Made by a program: the position numbers and the translations under genes. Below are positions 62,542-64,000 of a stretch of 64,000 nucleotides of DNA, piece by piece. Under the pieces are notes generated by a model, which did no database searches, was not told the DNA's origin, and saw only the letters and a list, made by a program, of their open reading frames with translations. Each line of letters opens with the position of its first letter. Within the stretch, counting starts at the first letter, position 1. This DNA comes from Ascidia mentula. Taxonomy: Eukaryota > Chordata > Ascidiacea > Phlebobranchia > Ascidiidae. The stretch spans positions 10,044,001 to 10,108,000 of the forward strand of contig OX387203.1 in NCBI GenBank assembly GCA_947561715.1, read 5' to 3'.

Positions 62542-63101
62542 TTAATTCTTTATACATGCCTGTATGAATTTACTTACATGTAAATATTCATGTATCAGTA
62601 AATTGATTCGCCGTTTACCAATTGTGATTGTGTGATTGCAGTAAATAAAATTCACGTGTAAATTTTCACCAATAACATGTGTTATGTGCTGTCTCTATCA
62701 GACGGATTCGCAATTTGCTACATCCAGCTCCCTTCACATCAATTAAACCAGTAGTTTACGACAAGCAATCGTTATCTCCGGACGTGTTGAACGTATAGTT
62801 GCCTCATATCGATTGTCGCGCAAACGACGTAGTCGCCATGGTAATTGGTTGCTAATGGTGGTTTTCGTAACTCATTACATGACTGACCGTAAAGCAGAAG
62901 TAACCAATAACCAACTAAATAAAAACCAGCCCAAGAAAGATTTGAGTAATTTAAGGCTTCGTAAACTCGGGTTCGCGTGGAATCACACGCCAAATTTTTA
63001 AGTGTTATAAATGTCTCAAAAGTACAACATTTAATTAAACTAGTTCGCTAACTGCGCCCCTTCACAAGTAAAGGCTGCTGTGTTACTCCGTACGTCCTTA
63101 G

Positions 63102-63199
63102 GTATTCTGAAGGCTAATGAGACTTGTGCTACAAAAAATTGGGCTGCGATTGAATACCATTTTGTTGATGGTCAGTATTGTCATACGGGCACACAACAG
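63102..63199 (+). other. Exon-like Cys-containing segment in unit G
   Basis: Same 98-nt segment as 23151-23248, with CCTTAG acceptor and GTCAGT donor preserved and the same encoded residues. Confidence 0.4.
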
Positions 63200-63828
63200 G
63201 TCAGTTTTAATACAGGTTCCATGTTACAATGACCACAGAGTTTTCAAATCATTTTTAATCACAATGATGGCAAGTAATTTTGTCTGTATTGAGAAAATTT
63301 GTACGTAACAGTAGTTAAATTGATCCTTCGTTCCTTCCAAGTCGTTAAAATGTGTCCAAACACAATATAATATATTATTATGTTCATCCTCTTAACTCAA
63401 AATGCTCATTCGTTCCAATCTCAAGATAAAATCATCCCACTTCAAATGCACCTTAGTAAACGCCAAATTTACCAAAATATGTTTGCTTAGAATAAATCTT
63501 GTCGCCAGAACCTACATCGAGAAACTATTCATGCAGTTTCTTTGACTGGCTGTTGCCTACGCTAAGGAAGTTTGACGGTAAGTATGGGCATATTGAGCTG
63601 ATTAGGTTTTACCAGACCAGAGTTACTCAAACTGCGGAACATTGTTCCGTGACACAGGCTTAGCTATGCTGCGAAAAGTTTCATCAACTAATACCAATTG
63701 ATGAGACTGTGTCCTGTAAAATCTGTTAAAAGCTATGGAGACCCACGTAGGATAACATGTTTTTGATGCAAAGAAAAAATCGTGTTTACTGAGTAACATT
63801 TTTCAAAATTTATTTGATGAAAACCCAA

Positions 63829-64000
63829 AAGATCTTTGATTCCCTGTTGAGAGGAGGCACAGAATCGAGGGGAAGAGAAGGCAAATAAAGAACAAAAAGT
63901 TCTAGAACATGACGTCACGTGTATAACTGGCGACACATTATTAGATCGTCCTATCTACCTTAACTTCCATGAATGCCTAAAAAAGGACAAGTTTATTGTT
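63829..64000 (+). pseudogene. Decayed family X domain in unit G (cut by window edge)
   Basis: IFDSLLRGGTESRGEEKANK, LEHDVTCITGDTLLDRPIYL and NFHECLKKDKFIV read in one frame before the window ends. It is the same remnant as in units B-D. Confidence 0.7.

Larger units (their letters stand above)
60641..64000 (+). repeat. Array unit G, separated from A-F by the GTPase block
   Basis: It continues the unit order seen at 14-35 kb: 5' flank, membrane-protein gene, conserved short frame (62813-63001), 98-nt exon-like segment (63102-63199), Cys-rich segment (about 63530-63728) and family X remnant, and runs off the right edge. Its start corresponds to about 14512 in unit A, so the left quarter of the unit is missing. 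Confidence 0.85.

Overview
The window looks like animal nuclear DNA, most likely from a compact, AT-rich invertebrate chordate genome. A tunicate such as Ciona is my best guess, from the short introns (about 60-1100 bp), small multi-exon genes and repeat types, but the sequence does not prove it. There is no bacterial-style operon structure. Every real gene I could build is on the + strand and is split into exons with GT-AG introns, so gene positions below run from first to last coding base and exon coordinates are in the evidence.

Region 1 (1-12.5 kb) is a tandem cluster of an unrecognised family, called family X here. It has the tail of one copy at the left edge, one copy with a 7-bp frameshift, and two intact copies of 335 and 371 aa. 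Each starts with a 7-nt coding exon, then a single 567-577 nt exon carrying a conserved domain of about 190 aa, then a poorly conserved basic, low-complexity tail with candidate nuclear localisation signals.

Region 2 (14-36 kb, resuming at 60.6 kb to the right edge) is an array of roughly 4.1-4.2 kb units. Each unit holds a six-exon gene for a 283-aa type II membrane protein whose ectodomain resembles the C-terminal domain of sponge short-chain collagen (spongin C4 type), but with no Gly-X-Y repeat. It also holds conserved exon-like segments and a decayed family X copy. Copies A, B and D look intact, C has a disrupted exon 4, E and G share an in-frame TGA, and F is a remnant. Unit A was interrupted by two degenerate Penelope-like retroelements (RT and GIY-YIG remnants), each ending in a hammerhead-like core.

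Region 3 (36.6-59.2 kb) lies between array copies F and G and is bracketed by a dispersed repeat of about 95 bp. It holds three tandem atlastin/GBP-type large GTPase genes. Genes 1 and 2 are close duplicates with different lesions. Gene 3 is open through 17 proposed exons and predicts about 822 aa with no membrane anchor.

The observation most worth a second look is an inverted-repeat element in intron 3 of GTPase gene 3. It carries three complete type I hammerhead ribozyme folds, two on the + strand exactly 283 nt apart and one on the - strand. Decayed relatives lie in an intron of family X, near 2.0 kb and near 60.6 kb. This looks like a retrozyme-like, self-cleaving RNA element.
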